Shown here: positions 1 through 6,096 of the stretch, piece by piece | How positions within the stretch are numbered: position 1 is the first letter of the stretch | How the letters are laid out: each line of letters opens with the position of its first letter | Assembly: GCA_030523905.1 (NCBI GenBank) | Contig: JAUNHO010000001.1 | Location: 1-6,096, forward strand | Reading direction: 5' to 3' | Length of the DNA: 6,096 nt | Source of the DNA: Bergeyella zoohelcum | Lineage (GTDB): Bacteria > Bacteroidota > Bacteroidia > Flavobacteriales > Weeksellaceae | Program-made: the position numbers and the translations under genes | The notes under the pieces: model-generated | Told to the model about the DNA's origin: nothing | Databases searched by the model: none | The model's input: the letters and a program-made list of their open reading frames with translations, nothing else

Positions 1-1283
1 TTCTCATCGGTGAGCAGATTACCAAATATCAACAATTATTCTCTGCCGATACCAAAATTTTTGCTAATACAGATGAGCTAATCAACAGCCAATCTTTATA
101 TTCCATTGAAAACCAGCTTATTCTACTGAAAGGAGCAAGGGTTTTTGAGATAGAAAAAATAAAAAAACTACTAGAACTCCAAAAGCACGATACGACTCTG
201 GAAATCAACCTAAATGCTATTCTACATAACATCAACATTCACAAGGATTTACTAAAACCTAGTACCAAAATTTGTGCAATGGTAAAGGCGTATTCTTACG
301 GATTAGGAGGTTATGAAATTGCGGAGTTTCTACAACATCATCATATTGATTATCTGGGAGTTGCCTATGCTGATGAAGGGGTAGATTTGCGAAAAAACGG
401 CATCACTACACCCATCTTGGTAATGAACCCCGAACAAAGTAGCTATGATAGCATTATAGATTATCGTTTAGAACCCGAAATTTATGGTTTCAGAGTGCTA
501 GAACTTTTCACTAACCAACTAAAAACCAAAGGATTACAAAAACCATATCCTATTCACCTGAAAATAGAAACGGGTATGCACAGACTTGGTTTTAAGGAAG
601 ATGAAATAGATAAATTGGTAGAATGTTTAGGGCGTTATAATGTAAAAGTAGCAAGTATTTTCAGTCATTTATCTTCTGCCGATGTGCCTGAGGAACAGGG
701 CTATACGATGGAGCAATTAGAAATTTTTGAAAGAATTTCTAGCAAGATTATAGAGAAAATAGGCTATACTCCCATTCGTCATATTCTAAATACGGCTGGA
801 ATCATCAACTATACTGATTTTCAATACGATATGGTAAGAATTGGGATTGGAATGATGGGAATTTCTACCCTACCGAAAATCCAAAAACAACTGCAAAATG
901 TGGTGAGTTTCAAAACCGTGATTTCTCAAATTTCTGAAATAAAAAAAGGTGATAGTATAGGATATAGCCGAAAACACATAGCTTCACAAGACACAAGAAT
1001 TGCCACAATACCAGTGGGTTACGCAGACGGAATCAGGAGGCTACTCAGCAATGGTAAAGGCTTTGTCTATGTGCAAAACCAAAAAATCCCTATCGTGGGC
1101 AATATCTGTATGGATATGCTGATGATAGACCTTGGCAATATCCCTGCCCAAGAGGGTGAAGAAGTGATTATTTTTAATAGCATTCCGCGTTTGGAAGCGT
1201 TCTCTGATTACTCACAAACCATTCCTTATGAGACGCTTACCTCTATTTCCAGAAGGGTAAAAAGAGTGTTTTTCAAGGAATAA
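1..1283 (+). CDS. Bifunctional MurF ligase / alanine racemase, C-terminal part (5' end outside window)
   Basis: The reading frame is open from the left edge (first full codon at base 3) to TAA at 1281-1283, giving 426 visible residues. Residues 1-59 look like the end of MurF (UDP-MurNAc-tripeptide:D-Ala-D-Ala ligase), with LIGEQI at 1-6 and LLKGAR at 41-46 matching the closing 'lvKGS' segment. After a short linker, alanine racemase starts near residue 66 (LEINLNAILHNI). It carries the PLP-binding Lys95 in AMVKAYSYG, an Arg279 in VRIGIGMMG expected to contact the PLP ring nitrogen, the catalytic Tyr321 in SIGYSRKH, and CMDM at 369-372. The racemase makes D-Ala, and MurF joins D-Ala-D-Ala to the wall precursor, so two steps of one cytoplasmic pathway share a chain. 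Such fusions are known in Bacteroidota. An ATG at 279 lies two codons before the PLP lysine and cannot be the start. About 390 MurF residues should lie upstream. The racemase assignment is firm; the fusion rests on the unbroken frame and short MurF tail. Confidence 0.93.
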   Translation, partial: LIGEQITKYQQLFSADTKIFANTDELINSQSLYSIENQLILLKGARVFEIEKIKKLLELQKHDTTLEINLNAILHNINIHKDLLKPSTKICAMVKAYSYGLGGYEIAEFLQHHHIDYLGVAYADEGVDLRKNGITTPILVMNPEQSSYDSIIDYRLEPEIYGFRVLELFTNQLKTKGLQKPYPIHLKIETGMHRLGFKEDEIDKLVECLGRYNVKVASIFSHLSSADVPEEQGYTMEQLEIFERISSKIIEKIGYTPIRHILNTAGIINYTDFQYDMVRIGIGMMGISTLPKIQKQLQNVVSFKTVISQISEIKKGDSIGYSRKHIASQDTRIATIPVGYADGIRRLLSNGKGFVYVQNQKIPIVGNICMDMLMIDLGNIPAQEGEEVIIFNSIPRLEAFSDYSQTIPYETLTSISRRVKRVFFKE

Positions 1284-1307
1284 AATAAAATCTTATCTCT
1301 TTTTTTC

Positions 1308-1315
1308 TATCTTTG
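1308..1315 (+). promoter_or_regulatory. Candidate Bacteroidota -7 element for the patatin gene
   Basis: TATCTTTG matches the Bacteroidota -7 consensus TAnnTTTG exactly and lies 18 bases before the patatin start codon, in the 50-base gap after murF-alr. No TTG or TTTG is found 17-23 bases upstream, so only half of the promoter is recognisable. Either this is a weak promoter or the gene is also read through from murF-alr, as no terminator hairpin is visible in the gap. Confidence 0.4.
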
Positions 1316-1316
1316 T

Positions 1317-1323
1317 GAGGAGA
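1317..1323 (+). promoter_or_regulatory. Shine-Dalgarno-like GAGGAGA before the patatin gene
   Basis: GAGGAGA ends 10 bases before the ATG at 1334. It resembles an anti-SD match, whereas the other starts in the window (3528, 4042, 6012) are preceded by AT-rich sequence without one. Most Bacteroidota genes do not rely on Shine-Dalgarno pairing. If transcription starts about 5-8 bases after the -7 element at 1308-1315, the motif would sit at the very 5' end of the mRNA or be partly excluded, so its role is uncertain. Confidence 0.3.
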
Positions 1324-1333
1324 TTTTTTAATT

Positions 1334-3493
1334 ATGAAAAAACTACTTCTTCTTTTTATAATTTTATGTGGATTTTTAGGAAATGCAAGAGAATACTCTC
1401 CACCTACGAAAACGCCTAAAATAGGGCTTTCGCTTTCTGGTGGTGGTGCGAAAGGCTTTGCACACATCGGTGTTTTGAAGGTTTTAGACTCTCTGGGCGT
1501 GAAAATAGACCATATCTCTGGGACAAGTATGGGTGCCATAGTAGGTGGGCTATACGCCTCGGGATACAGCGGAAAAGAGATTGAAAAAATAATGTATGAA
1601 ACCGATTTCTATGCTCTACTCGCCAACCAAAAACCTAGAAAAGAAATCTCCTTTTTTGATAAAACTACCGATAAATACCTCATCGCTCTGCCTATACAGA
1701 AGAGAAAAATAGCCCTGCCGTCCTCCATTTCCACGGGGCAAAATACCTTTTATATCCTCAAAGAATTGTTCAAAAATGTATCTTCCGTGCAGCATTTCTC
1801 GGATTTGCCTATTCCGTTTATGTGCGTGGCGACCAACTTGGAGACTGGCGAACCGAAGATATTTGAGGAAGGTGATTTGGTGAAATCCATTATGGCGAGT
1901 GCAGCCTTCCCTTCGCTTTTAGACCCTGTGAAAATCGGCGATGCGGTCTATGTAGATGGAGCAATGAGCATCAATTATCCGTCCCAGCCCTTAAAGGAAA
2001 AAGGCGTGGATATTGTCATCGGTGTGAATCTCAGCACGGGGCTTAGCAATAAAGAGCAAATCACGAATATTGTGGATATTCTGAACCAAATTGTGGATTT
2101 TGGCATACAAAAAAGCACGAAAAAACAGCTTTCTTCTACCGACATCAGTATTCATCCTAATCTGCAAGGAATGAAAGTAACGAGCTTTGACGAAAAGCGA
2201 AAAATCCTTTCCATTGGTTACAACGAAGCCTTGAAATACACCGAACTGCTGGATAATTTACCCAAAAGAAAACCCAGCGATATAGCAAAAGTGCCTACCA
2301 ACCCTATTTATTCCAACCTTTATAAGATTGATAGCCTTTCGGTTAATCAGAATTTTACCTACAATCAAGATTATATTCAAGGGAAAATGGGGCTGAAAGT
2401 GCCGTCCGTTCAGACCTTCCGAAGCATCAATAAAATGGTGGATAAACTCTATGCCACTAATAATTTTTCGCTTATCAATTATGATATTCTTCACGAAAAT
2501 GGGAAAAACATTCTGAAACTCTCCACCACCGAGATAGACAACCAATATATGCTAAAATTTGGACTTCATTACGATGAAATTTTCAAAACAGGGCTACTGA
2601 TGAACACTACCATCAAACGCTTTTTGCTGAAAAACTCCATTCTGTCTTTGGACATCATCGTGGGCGGAAATACCCCAAGATATTACTTCAATTATTTCGT
2701 GGATAATGGCTATATTCCAGGCTTTGGGCTATATTCTTCGGGTATGAGTTTTGAACTAAAAAACAACGATGGCGATACCTACGAAACCTGGCGTTGGCTA
2801 CGGAATGAGGCCTATATTCAGTCCATTTGGAGGGATAAATTTGCCATTGGCGGAGGGCTTTCAGTGGATTATTTTGAGTCTAAAACAGGTTCTAATTCTT
2901 ATGAAAATAAGACTTCTTTCGTGAATCCTTATGTCTTCATCAAGAGTGATAACCGCGATGATTCTGACTTTCCTACGCGTGGTTTTTACCTCAATGCAAG
3001 GGGGAAATTCATAGATATTTTTGATAGAAAAGAACAAAAACTAGGGCAGGTAGATGCTCATTTGCAAATCAATATCCCTCTTGCAGAGCGTTTTGCCTAT
3101 GGGCTAAATCTCTATGGCGGTCTTACACTGAGCGATGAAACGCCGTCCAGCTACTACAAATTCTACGCTGGTGGGATTTTTGGGCAAAACCTTGGTGGCA
3201 ATTTTATGAATTTCCAAGGCTATCATTTTGGAAATTTGGCGGTAAATAACCTTGTGATTGCCTCCAATCATCTTCAACTGAAAATCAAGAAAAACTATTT
3301 TCTTACGGGGCTTTTCAGCATTCTCTATACGTTTTATGACCATACCTTGAAGTCCATTCTGAAAATCAGCCATTTTTCTGGTGGGATTACGGCAGGATAC
3401 AAATCTCCTTTTGGGCAAATCAAACTCAATTATAGCCGTGCCTCCGATAGAAATAGAGGCGTTTTCAGTGTAATATTGGGGCATTGGTTCTAA
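1334..3493 (+). CDS. Patatin-like phospholipase with POTRA-like and outer-membrane beta-barrel domains (PlpD/type Vd-like)
   Basis: This 719-residue protein has four parts. Residues 1-18 form a signal peptide (KK, hydrophobic core, GNA before Arg19). Residues about 29-310 are a patatin domain with the oxyanion-hole motif GGGAKG (36-41), nucleophile Ser65 in GTSMG and the dyad Asp208 in DGA, so the catalytic set is complete. Residues about 330-400 look like one POTRA domain. Residues about 403-719 read as amphipathic beta-strands of an Omp85-like barrel, with D-N-R-D-D-S-D-F-P-T-R-G at 539-550 matching the family's 'D..dFPtrG' segment and a terminal Phe719, as expected for BAM-dependent insertion. 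Length and order match Pseudomonas PlpD (about 728 aa) and Fusobacterium FplA, lipases carried by their own barrel. The expected role is a lipid acyl hydrolase held at or released from the outer membrane; substrate and sidedness cannot be read here. It starts at the first ATG, which gives a proper signal peptide, 50 bases after murF-alr. Confidence 0.9.
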   Translation: MKKLLLLFIILCGFLGNAREYSPPTKTPKIGLSLSGGGAKGFAHIGVLKVLDSLGVKIDHISGTSMGAIVGGLYASGYSGKEIEKIMYETDFYALLANQKPRKEISFFDKTTDKYLIALPIQKRKIALPSSISTGQNTFYILKELFKNVSSVQHFSDLPIPFMCVATNLETGEPKIFEEGDLVKSIMASAAFPSLLDPVKIGDAVYVDGAMSINYPSQPLKEKGVDIVIGVNLSTGLSNKEQITNIVDILNQIVDFGIQKSTKKQLSSTDISIHPNLQGMKVTSFDEKRKILSIGYNEALKYTELLDNLPKRKPSDIAKVPTNPIYSNLYKIDSLSVNQNFTYNQDYIQGKMGLKVPSVQTFRSINKMVDKLYATNNFSLINYDILHENGKNILKLSTTEIDNQYMLKFGLHYDEIFKTGLLMNTTIKRFLLKNSILSLDIIVGGNTPRYYFNYFVDNGYIPGFGLYSSGMSFELKNNDGDTYETWRWLRNEAYIQSIWRDKFAIGGGLSVDYFESKTGSNSYENKTSFVNPYVFIKSDNRDDSDFPTRGFYLNARGKFIDIFDRKEQKLGQVDAHLQINIPLAERFAYGLNLYGGLTLSDETPSSYYKFYAGGIFGQNLGGNFMNFQGYHFGNLAVNNLVIASNHLQLKIKKNYFLTGLFSILYTFYDHTLKSILKISHFSGGITAGYKSPFGQIKLNYSRASDRNRGVFSVILGHWF

Positions 3494-3511
3494 TAAAATT
3501 CATTATTTTTG
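3484..3511 (+). promoter_or_regulatory. Bacteroidota-type promoter for ybeY
   Basis: TTG at 3484-3486 and TATTTTTG at 3504-3511 are separated by 17 bases and fit the flavobacterial TTG-N17-23-TAnnTTTG pattern. The -7 box matches all defined positions. The -33 element lies inside the last codons (His-Trp) of the patatin gene, so the promoter overlaps the upstream coding end. The predicted transcription start, a few bases after 3511, would leave a 5' leader of only about 10 bases before the ATG at 3528. Confidence 0.6.
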
Positions 3512-3527
3512 TCCTTAATTTTATAAA

Positions 3528-3947
3528 ATGATACACTTCTTTTTTGAAAACATCGCTGAATTTGTTTTAGAAACCGAGCTAAAAGAAAAACTGGAACACA
3601 TCATCACGAGCGAAGGGAAAAAACTGGGCGAAATCAACTATATTTTTTGTGATGACGAATACCTTTTGAAGGTCAATCAAGACTATTTACAGCACGATTA
3701 TTATACCGACATCATCACCTTTGATTATGTGAAAGGCAAGGTAATCTCTGGCGATATTTTCGTATCGGTGGAGCGTGTGGAAGACAACGCCCAAAGCCTC
3801 TCCAAAGATTTTCAATCGGAGTTTCATCGCGTTTTGGCACACGGCATTCTCCACCTTTGTGGCTACAAAGACAAGTCCCCAGAAGACGAACAGCTGATGC
3901 GTGAAAAAGAGGATTTTTATATCAATGCAATGAAATCCCTATTTTGA
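3528..3947 (+). CDS. ybeY: YbeY, rRNA maturation factor / putative endoribonuclease
   Basis: This 139-residue cytoplasmic protein is close to the usual YbeY length. It has the UPF0054 landmarks in order: a substrate-groove segment NQDYLQHDYYTDIITFDY (50-67), SGDIFVSVERV in the centre, and the metal-site helix FHRVLAHGILHLCGYKDK. YbeY is known from other bacteria to act in 16S rRNA 3'-end maturation and 70S ribosome quality control, with a metal held by three His in HGxLHLxGYDH. Here His105 and His109 are present, but the third position is Asp115 (GYKD). The position of the conserved Arg after NxxY is Leu54. Both changes fit what I recall of Bacteroidota homologues, so the gene is probably intact and not decaying. 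It starts 34 bases after the patatin stop with its own promoter, and the ATG at 3528 gives the standard N-terminus (MIHFFFEN). Confidence 0.93.
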   Translation: MIHFFFENIAEFVLETELKEKLEHIITSEGKKLGEINYIFCDDEYLLKVNQDYLQHDYYTDIITFDYVKGKVISGDIFVSVERVEDNAQSLSKDFQSEFHRVLAHGILHLCGYKDKSPEDEQLMREKEDFYINAMKSLF

Positions 3948-3978
3948 AAATTCATTTATAAAAATCAAATTTTAACAT

Positions 3979-4024
3979 TTTTACTTTGTAAAATTCACTT
4001 TTTATTTACCATTTTTGTAAAAAT
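3979..4024 (+). repeat. Paired AT-rich inverted repeats sharing TTTGTAAAA
   Basis: Two small inverted repeats flank the promoter spacer: TTTTAC-ttt-GTAAAA at 3979-3993 and ATTTTT-gt-AAAAAT at 4011-4024. Each contains the same nine bases, TTTGTAAAA (3985-3993 and 4014-4022), placed 29 bases apart. The copies coincide with the presumed -33 and -7 TTTG elements. The bases are directly visible; in such AT-rich sequence, chance cannot be excluded, and a regulator-binding role is only a possibility. Confidence 0.35.
3985..4017 (+). promoter_or_regulatory. Candidate promoter for the M1 peptidase gene
   Basis: TTTG at 3985-3988 and CATTTTTG at 4010-4017 are 21 bases apart. The -7 box differs from TAnnTTTG only in its first base. 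Transcription would begin near 4022-4025, leaving a leader of about 20 bases before the ATG at 4042. The 94-base gap between ybeY and this gene is very AT-rich and holds nothing else recognisable apart from the small inverted repeats overlapping these boxes. Confidence 0.5.
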
Positions 4025-4041
4025 TATTAACATATATAGCA

Positions 4042-5892
4042 ATGAAAAAACTATTTCTAAACTTATTTATAGGTTGTGCAACATTGGTTTTCGCACAAAA
4101 AACGCCTTATTATCAGCAGTTTGCAAAATACAAAATGGATATAGATGTAGATGCAAAAAACTACACCTACCAAGGGAAACAAACCCTGAACTATACCAAC
4201 AACTCACCTGATGAACTGAAAGTAGTCTATTTCCATCTATATTGGAATGCCTTCAAGGCTGGTTCTATGATGGACCAAAGAGTACAAAGCCAAGGCATCA
4301 ACGGAGATGGCAGACTTCAGCAAAATGGCGTTTCTAGACTGGCTTCTATCCCAAAAGAGCAAGAGGGATTACAAAATATCCATTGGGTAAAGCAAAATGG
4401 CAAAAAACTAAAATTTGAAATCCAAGAAACCATAATGAAAGTAGAACTGGCAGAGCCAATAAAACCAAATTCTACCACCACTTTCAGTATGGAATGGGAC
4501 GCTGTAATCCCTATGCAAATCCGCCGTGCTGGAAGACAAAACCGCGAAGGAATAGAGATGACAATGACCCAATGGTATCCCAAAATAGCAGAATACGACT
4601 ACGAAGGTTGGCATACTTTTGACTATATCGGAAGGGAATTTCACGCTCCGTTCTCAGATTTTGATGTTAATATCAAGATTGATAAGAACTACATCATAGG
4701 GGCAGGTGGCGTACTAGAAAACCCAAATGAGGTGCTTGGCTATACTGAAAACCCAAATATAAAAACCGATTCCGAAGGGAAAGCCACTTGGAAATGGTCG
4801 GCTAAAAACCTCCTTGATTTCGCTTGGGCAGCAGACCCAGATTATTCCGTGGAAGAATTTACCATTTTAGATGGTCCAAAGGTATTTTATGTCTATCAAA
4901 AATCTGAAAAAACGAAATTTTGGGAAGAAAGCAAACCATACATCACCCAGTTTTTCCAACTGATGAATGCCACTTTCGGTAGATATGCCTACCCTACCTA
5001 TTCTTTCGTACAAGGCGGAGATGGCGGTATGGAATACGGAATGACCACAATGATTTTGGGCGAGTTCCAAACCCTTGAAAGACTCGTAGGACTTATGATA
5101 CACGAGGGTAGCCATTCTTGGTTTCAGCAGATGGTTGCCACTAACGAAAGCACCCAGCCTTGGCTAGATGAAGGTTTTACCAGCTATGCCGAAAGCCTTA
5201 TGATGCACCAGCTTTTCCCACCGAAACAGCCCCAGCCCAACCCATTTGTAGGAACACTTGATAGCTATATCCGTTTCGTGAAAACAGGCAAGGAAGAACC
5301 AGCGTCTTGGCTTGCAGATCACCACGATGATGGCAGGGCTTACACGGTGGCAAGTTATACCAAAGGAGAAACCTATTTGGTGCAACTCGGCTATATCGTA
5401 GGGGAACAAAATCTTTCGTTGATTTTGAAAGAATTTTTCAATGAATGGCGAATGAAACACCCTACGGATAAAGATTTCCTACACATTGCCCAAAAAATCT
5501 CTGGAATGGATCTAAAATGGTTTCATAATTATTGGATTAATACTACCAAAACCATAGATTATGCGGTAAAAAAAGTAACCTACGAAAAAAATAAAACCAT
5601 TATAACCCTTGAAAACGCAGGTACCCTGCCGATGCCGATAGATTTTAGTATTCTGACAAAAGATAATAAAATCATCAACTACCAAATCCCTCTGAATATG
5701 ACCAGAGAATGGAAAAAAACGGACATCTATGGGGCGTTCCAGACTTTGCCATATTGGGCTTGGACGCAGAAAGAATACACCTTTGAAATCCCATATACCA
5801 AGAGCCAAATCTCAGCTTTGGGCATTGATTTTTCACAACGATTGGCCGACATCAACCCTGAAAATAATATAATAGAAGTGGATAAGAAATAA
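4042..5892 (+). CDS. Exported M1-family zinc metallopeptidase (aminopeptidase-like)
   Basis: This 616-residue protein starts with a signal peptide (residues 1-18, cleavage expected at VFA|Q, leaving N-terminal Gln19). An N-terminal beta-domain (about 25-250) precedes a thermolysin-like catalytic domain. The substrate-anchoring motif GGMEY is at 328-332 (the family's GxMEN equivalent). The zinc site is HEGSH (354-358) with Glu377 in WLDEGFTSY as third ligand, 18 residues further on, and Glu355 as the general base. Tyr439 in ASYTKGETY is the likely transition-state Tyr. The tail (about 530-616) is a short beta-rich segment. All catalytic residues are present, so it should cut N-terminal residues from peptides, probably in the periplasm or on the surface; the natural substrate is unknown. 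I see no type IX secretion C-terminal domain. It begins 94 bases after ybeY. The ATG at 4042 is chosen because it gives the complete signal peptide. Confidence 0.92.
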   Translation: MKKLFLNLFIGCATLVFAQKTPYYQQFAKYKMDIDVDAKNYTYQGKQTLNYTNNSPDELKVVYFHLYWNAFKAGSMMDQRVQSQGINGDGRLQQNGVSRLASIPKEQEGLQNIHWVKQNGKKLKFEIQETIMKVELAEPIKPNSTTTFSMEWDAVIPMQIRRAGRQNREGIEMTMTQWYPKIAEYDYEGWHTFDYIGREFHAPFSDFDVNIKIDKNYIIGAGGVLENPNEVLGYTENPNIKTDSEGKATWKWSAKNLLDFAWAADPDYSVEEFTILDGPKVFYVYQKSEKTKFWEESKPYITQFFQLMNATFGRYAYPTYSFVQGGDGGMEYGMTTMILGEFQTLERLVGLMIHEGSHSWFQQMVATNESTQPWLDEGFTSYAESLMMHQLFPPKQPQPNPFVGTLDSYIRFVKTGKEEPASWLADHHDDGRAYTVASYTKGETYLVQLGYIVGEQNLSLILKEFFNEWRMKHPTDKDFLHIAQKISGMDLKWFHNYWINTTKTIDYAVKKVTYEKNKTIITLENAGTLPMPIDFSILTKDNKIINYQIPLNMTREWKKTDIYGAFQTLPYWAWTQKEYTFEIPYTKSQISALGIDFSQRLADINPENNIIEVDKK

Positions 5893-5916
5893 ATTATTTA
5901 TAATAAACTATCTGTA

Positions 5917-5940
5917 TTTTATTTTTCTAAAAAAATAAAA
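5917..5940 (+). terminator. Perfect AT-only hairpin after the M1 gene, possible weak terminator
   Basis: TTTTATTTTT and AAAAATAAAA form a perfect 10-bp inverted repeat around a CTAA loop, 24 bases after the stop codon at 5890-5892. The stem has no G or C and is not followed by a T-tract on the + strand (As continue), so it is not a classical intrinsic terminator for this gene. On the opposite strand the A-run would read as a T-run, but no gene is seen there. It may be a chance product of AT-rich sequence. Confidence 0.25.
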
Positions 5941-5954
5941 AAATGATATAAAAA

Positions 5955-5985
5955 TTTGGAAATAACGATTTATTTTATATATTTG
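5955..5985 (+). promoter_or_regulatory. Consensus Bacteroidota promoter for the last gene
   Basis: TTTG at 5955-5958 and TATATTTG at 5978-5985 are separated by exactly 19 bases, matching the canonical -33 TTTG / -7 TAnnTTTG arrangement at all defined positions. This is the best promoter match in the window. The start site would fall around 5990-5993, giving a leader of roughly 20 bases before the ATG at 6012. It suggests the exported protein downstream is transcribed on its own. Confidence 0.7.
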
Positions 5986-6011
5986 ATGCACTAAAATTAA
6001 AATTCGTTTTT

Positions 6012-6096
6012 ATGAAAAATCTATTATCATTAACAGCAGTAGTGCTGTTTGCGGGAATGGGGTATGCTAATCAAAATCCCAAAAAAGAAAAGAAAG
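6012..6096 (+). CDS. Exported protein, N-terminus only (3' end outside window)
   Basis: Only 28 codons are visible. Residues 1-19 form a signal peptide: a Lys near the start, a hydrophobic core (LLSLTAVVLFAG) and a GYA cleavage site before Asn20. The mature part begins with NQNPKKEKK, which is strongly basic. There is no lipobox Cys, so a periplasmic, outer-membrane or secreted soluble protein is expected rather than a lipoprotein. No family can be named from this much. The promoter directly upstream and the clean signal peptide make it a real gene start despite the short length. Confidence 0.75.
   Translation, partial: MKNLLSLTAVVLFAGMGYANQNPKKEKK

Noticed and set aside
279..1283. Alanine racemase as a stand-alone gene starting at ATG 279
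   Set aside because: The frame stays open to the left edge, the PLP lysine is two residues after this Met, and the racemase N-terminal strand plus a MurF tail are encoded upstream.
1334..1390. Lipoprotein signal (Cys12) on the patatin protein
   Set aside because: The residues before Cys12 are I-I-L, which do not fit a lipobox, and GNA before Arg19 is a good signal peptidase I site.
1273..1539. Open frame on the - strand across the murF-alr/patatin gap
   Set aside because: It overlaps the patatin signal peptide and active-site coding region, shows no recognisable domain and has low-complexity translation; it is a shadow of the + strand genes.
3104..3484. 126-codon - strand open frame inside the patatin barrel region
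   Set aside because: It is fully antisense to a well-supported domain and resembles no known protein family; the same holds for the other - strand frames at 29-238, 2258-2545, 4317-4644, 4867-5115, 5164-5460 and 5512-5808.
3948..3980. Terminator hairpin after ybeY (AAAATT...AATTTT)
   Set aside because: The arms are only six AT pairs separated by a loop of about 20 bases with no following T-tract; this is expected by chance in such AT-rich DNA.
4042..4098. Lipoprotein signal (Cys12 in FIGC) on the M1 peptidase
   Set aside because: The hydrophobic stretch before Cys12 is too short, the -3 residue is Phe, and a better signal peptidase I site (VFA before Gln19) follows.
1..6096. CRISPR array, tRNA/rRNA gene, insertion sequence or defence system
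   Set aside because: No regularly spaced repeats, RNA-gene landmarks, transposase motifs or terminal inverted repeats were seen; almost the whole window is explained by five housekeeping or envelope genes.

Overview
The window is a stretch of ordinary chromosome, all genes on the + strand, that most likely comes from a Flavobacteriia-type Bacteroidota, possibly the Weeksellaceae (Chryseobacterium/Riemerella/Bergeyella-like). Three things point there. A MurF domain is fused to alanine racemase. The YbeY has a Bacteroidota-style variant active site. The AT-rich intergenic gaps carry the TTTG-N19-TAnnTTTG promoter form rather than -35/-10 boxes. The genus is inference; no rRNA or other marker gene is present.

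Layout: (1) 1-1283, the 3' two-thirds of a murF-alr fusion (peptidoglycan precursor synthesis), entering from the left edge. (2) 1334-3493, a secreted patatin phospholipase joined to a POTRA-like domain and an Omp85-type beta-barrel, resembling PlpD/type Vd autotransporters. (3) 3528-3947, ybeY, an rRNA-processing/ribosome quality-control protein. (4) 4042-5892, an exported M1-family zinc aminopeptidase-like protein. (5) 6012 to the right edge, the signal peptide and first mature residues of another exported protein, function unknown.

Intergenic gaps are short (34-119 bases). A candidate promoter lies before each of genes 2 to 5: clear before ybeY and the last gene, one base off consensus for the M1 gene, and only a -7 element for the patatin gene. 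The genes therefore look co-oriented but largely separately transcribed, without strong intrinsic terminators. Functionally they share a cell-envelope theme (wall precursor, outer-membrane lipase/barrel, exported peptidase), with ybeY as the exception.

No mobile elements, CRISPR arrays, tRNA/rRNA genes or defence systems were seen, and nothing here looks like an undescribed multi-gene system. The points most worth a second look are the substituted residues in YbeY, the passenger-barrel architecture and altered RGY motif of the patatin protein, and the paired TTTGTAAAA motif in the M1 promoter.
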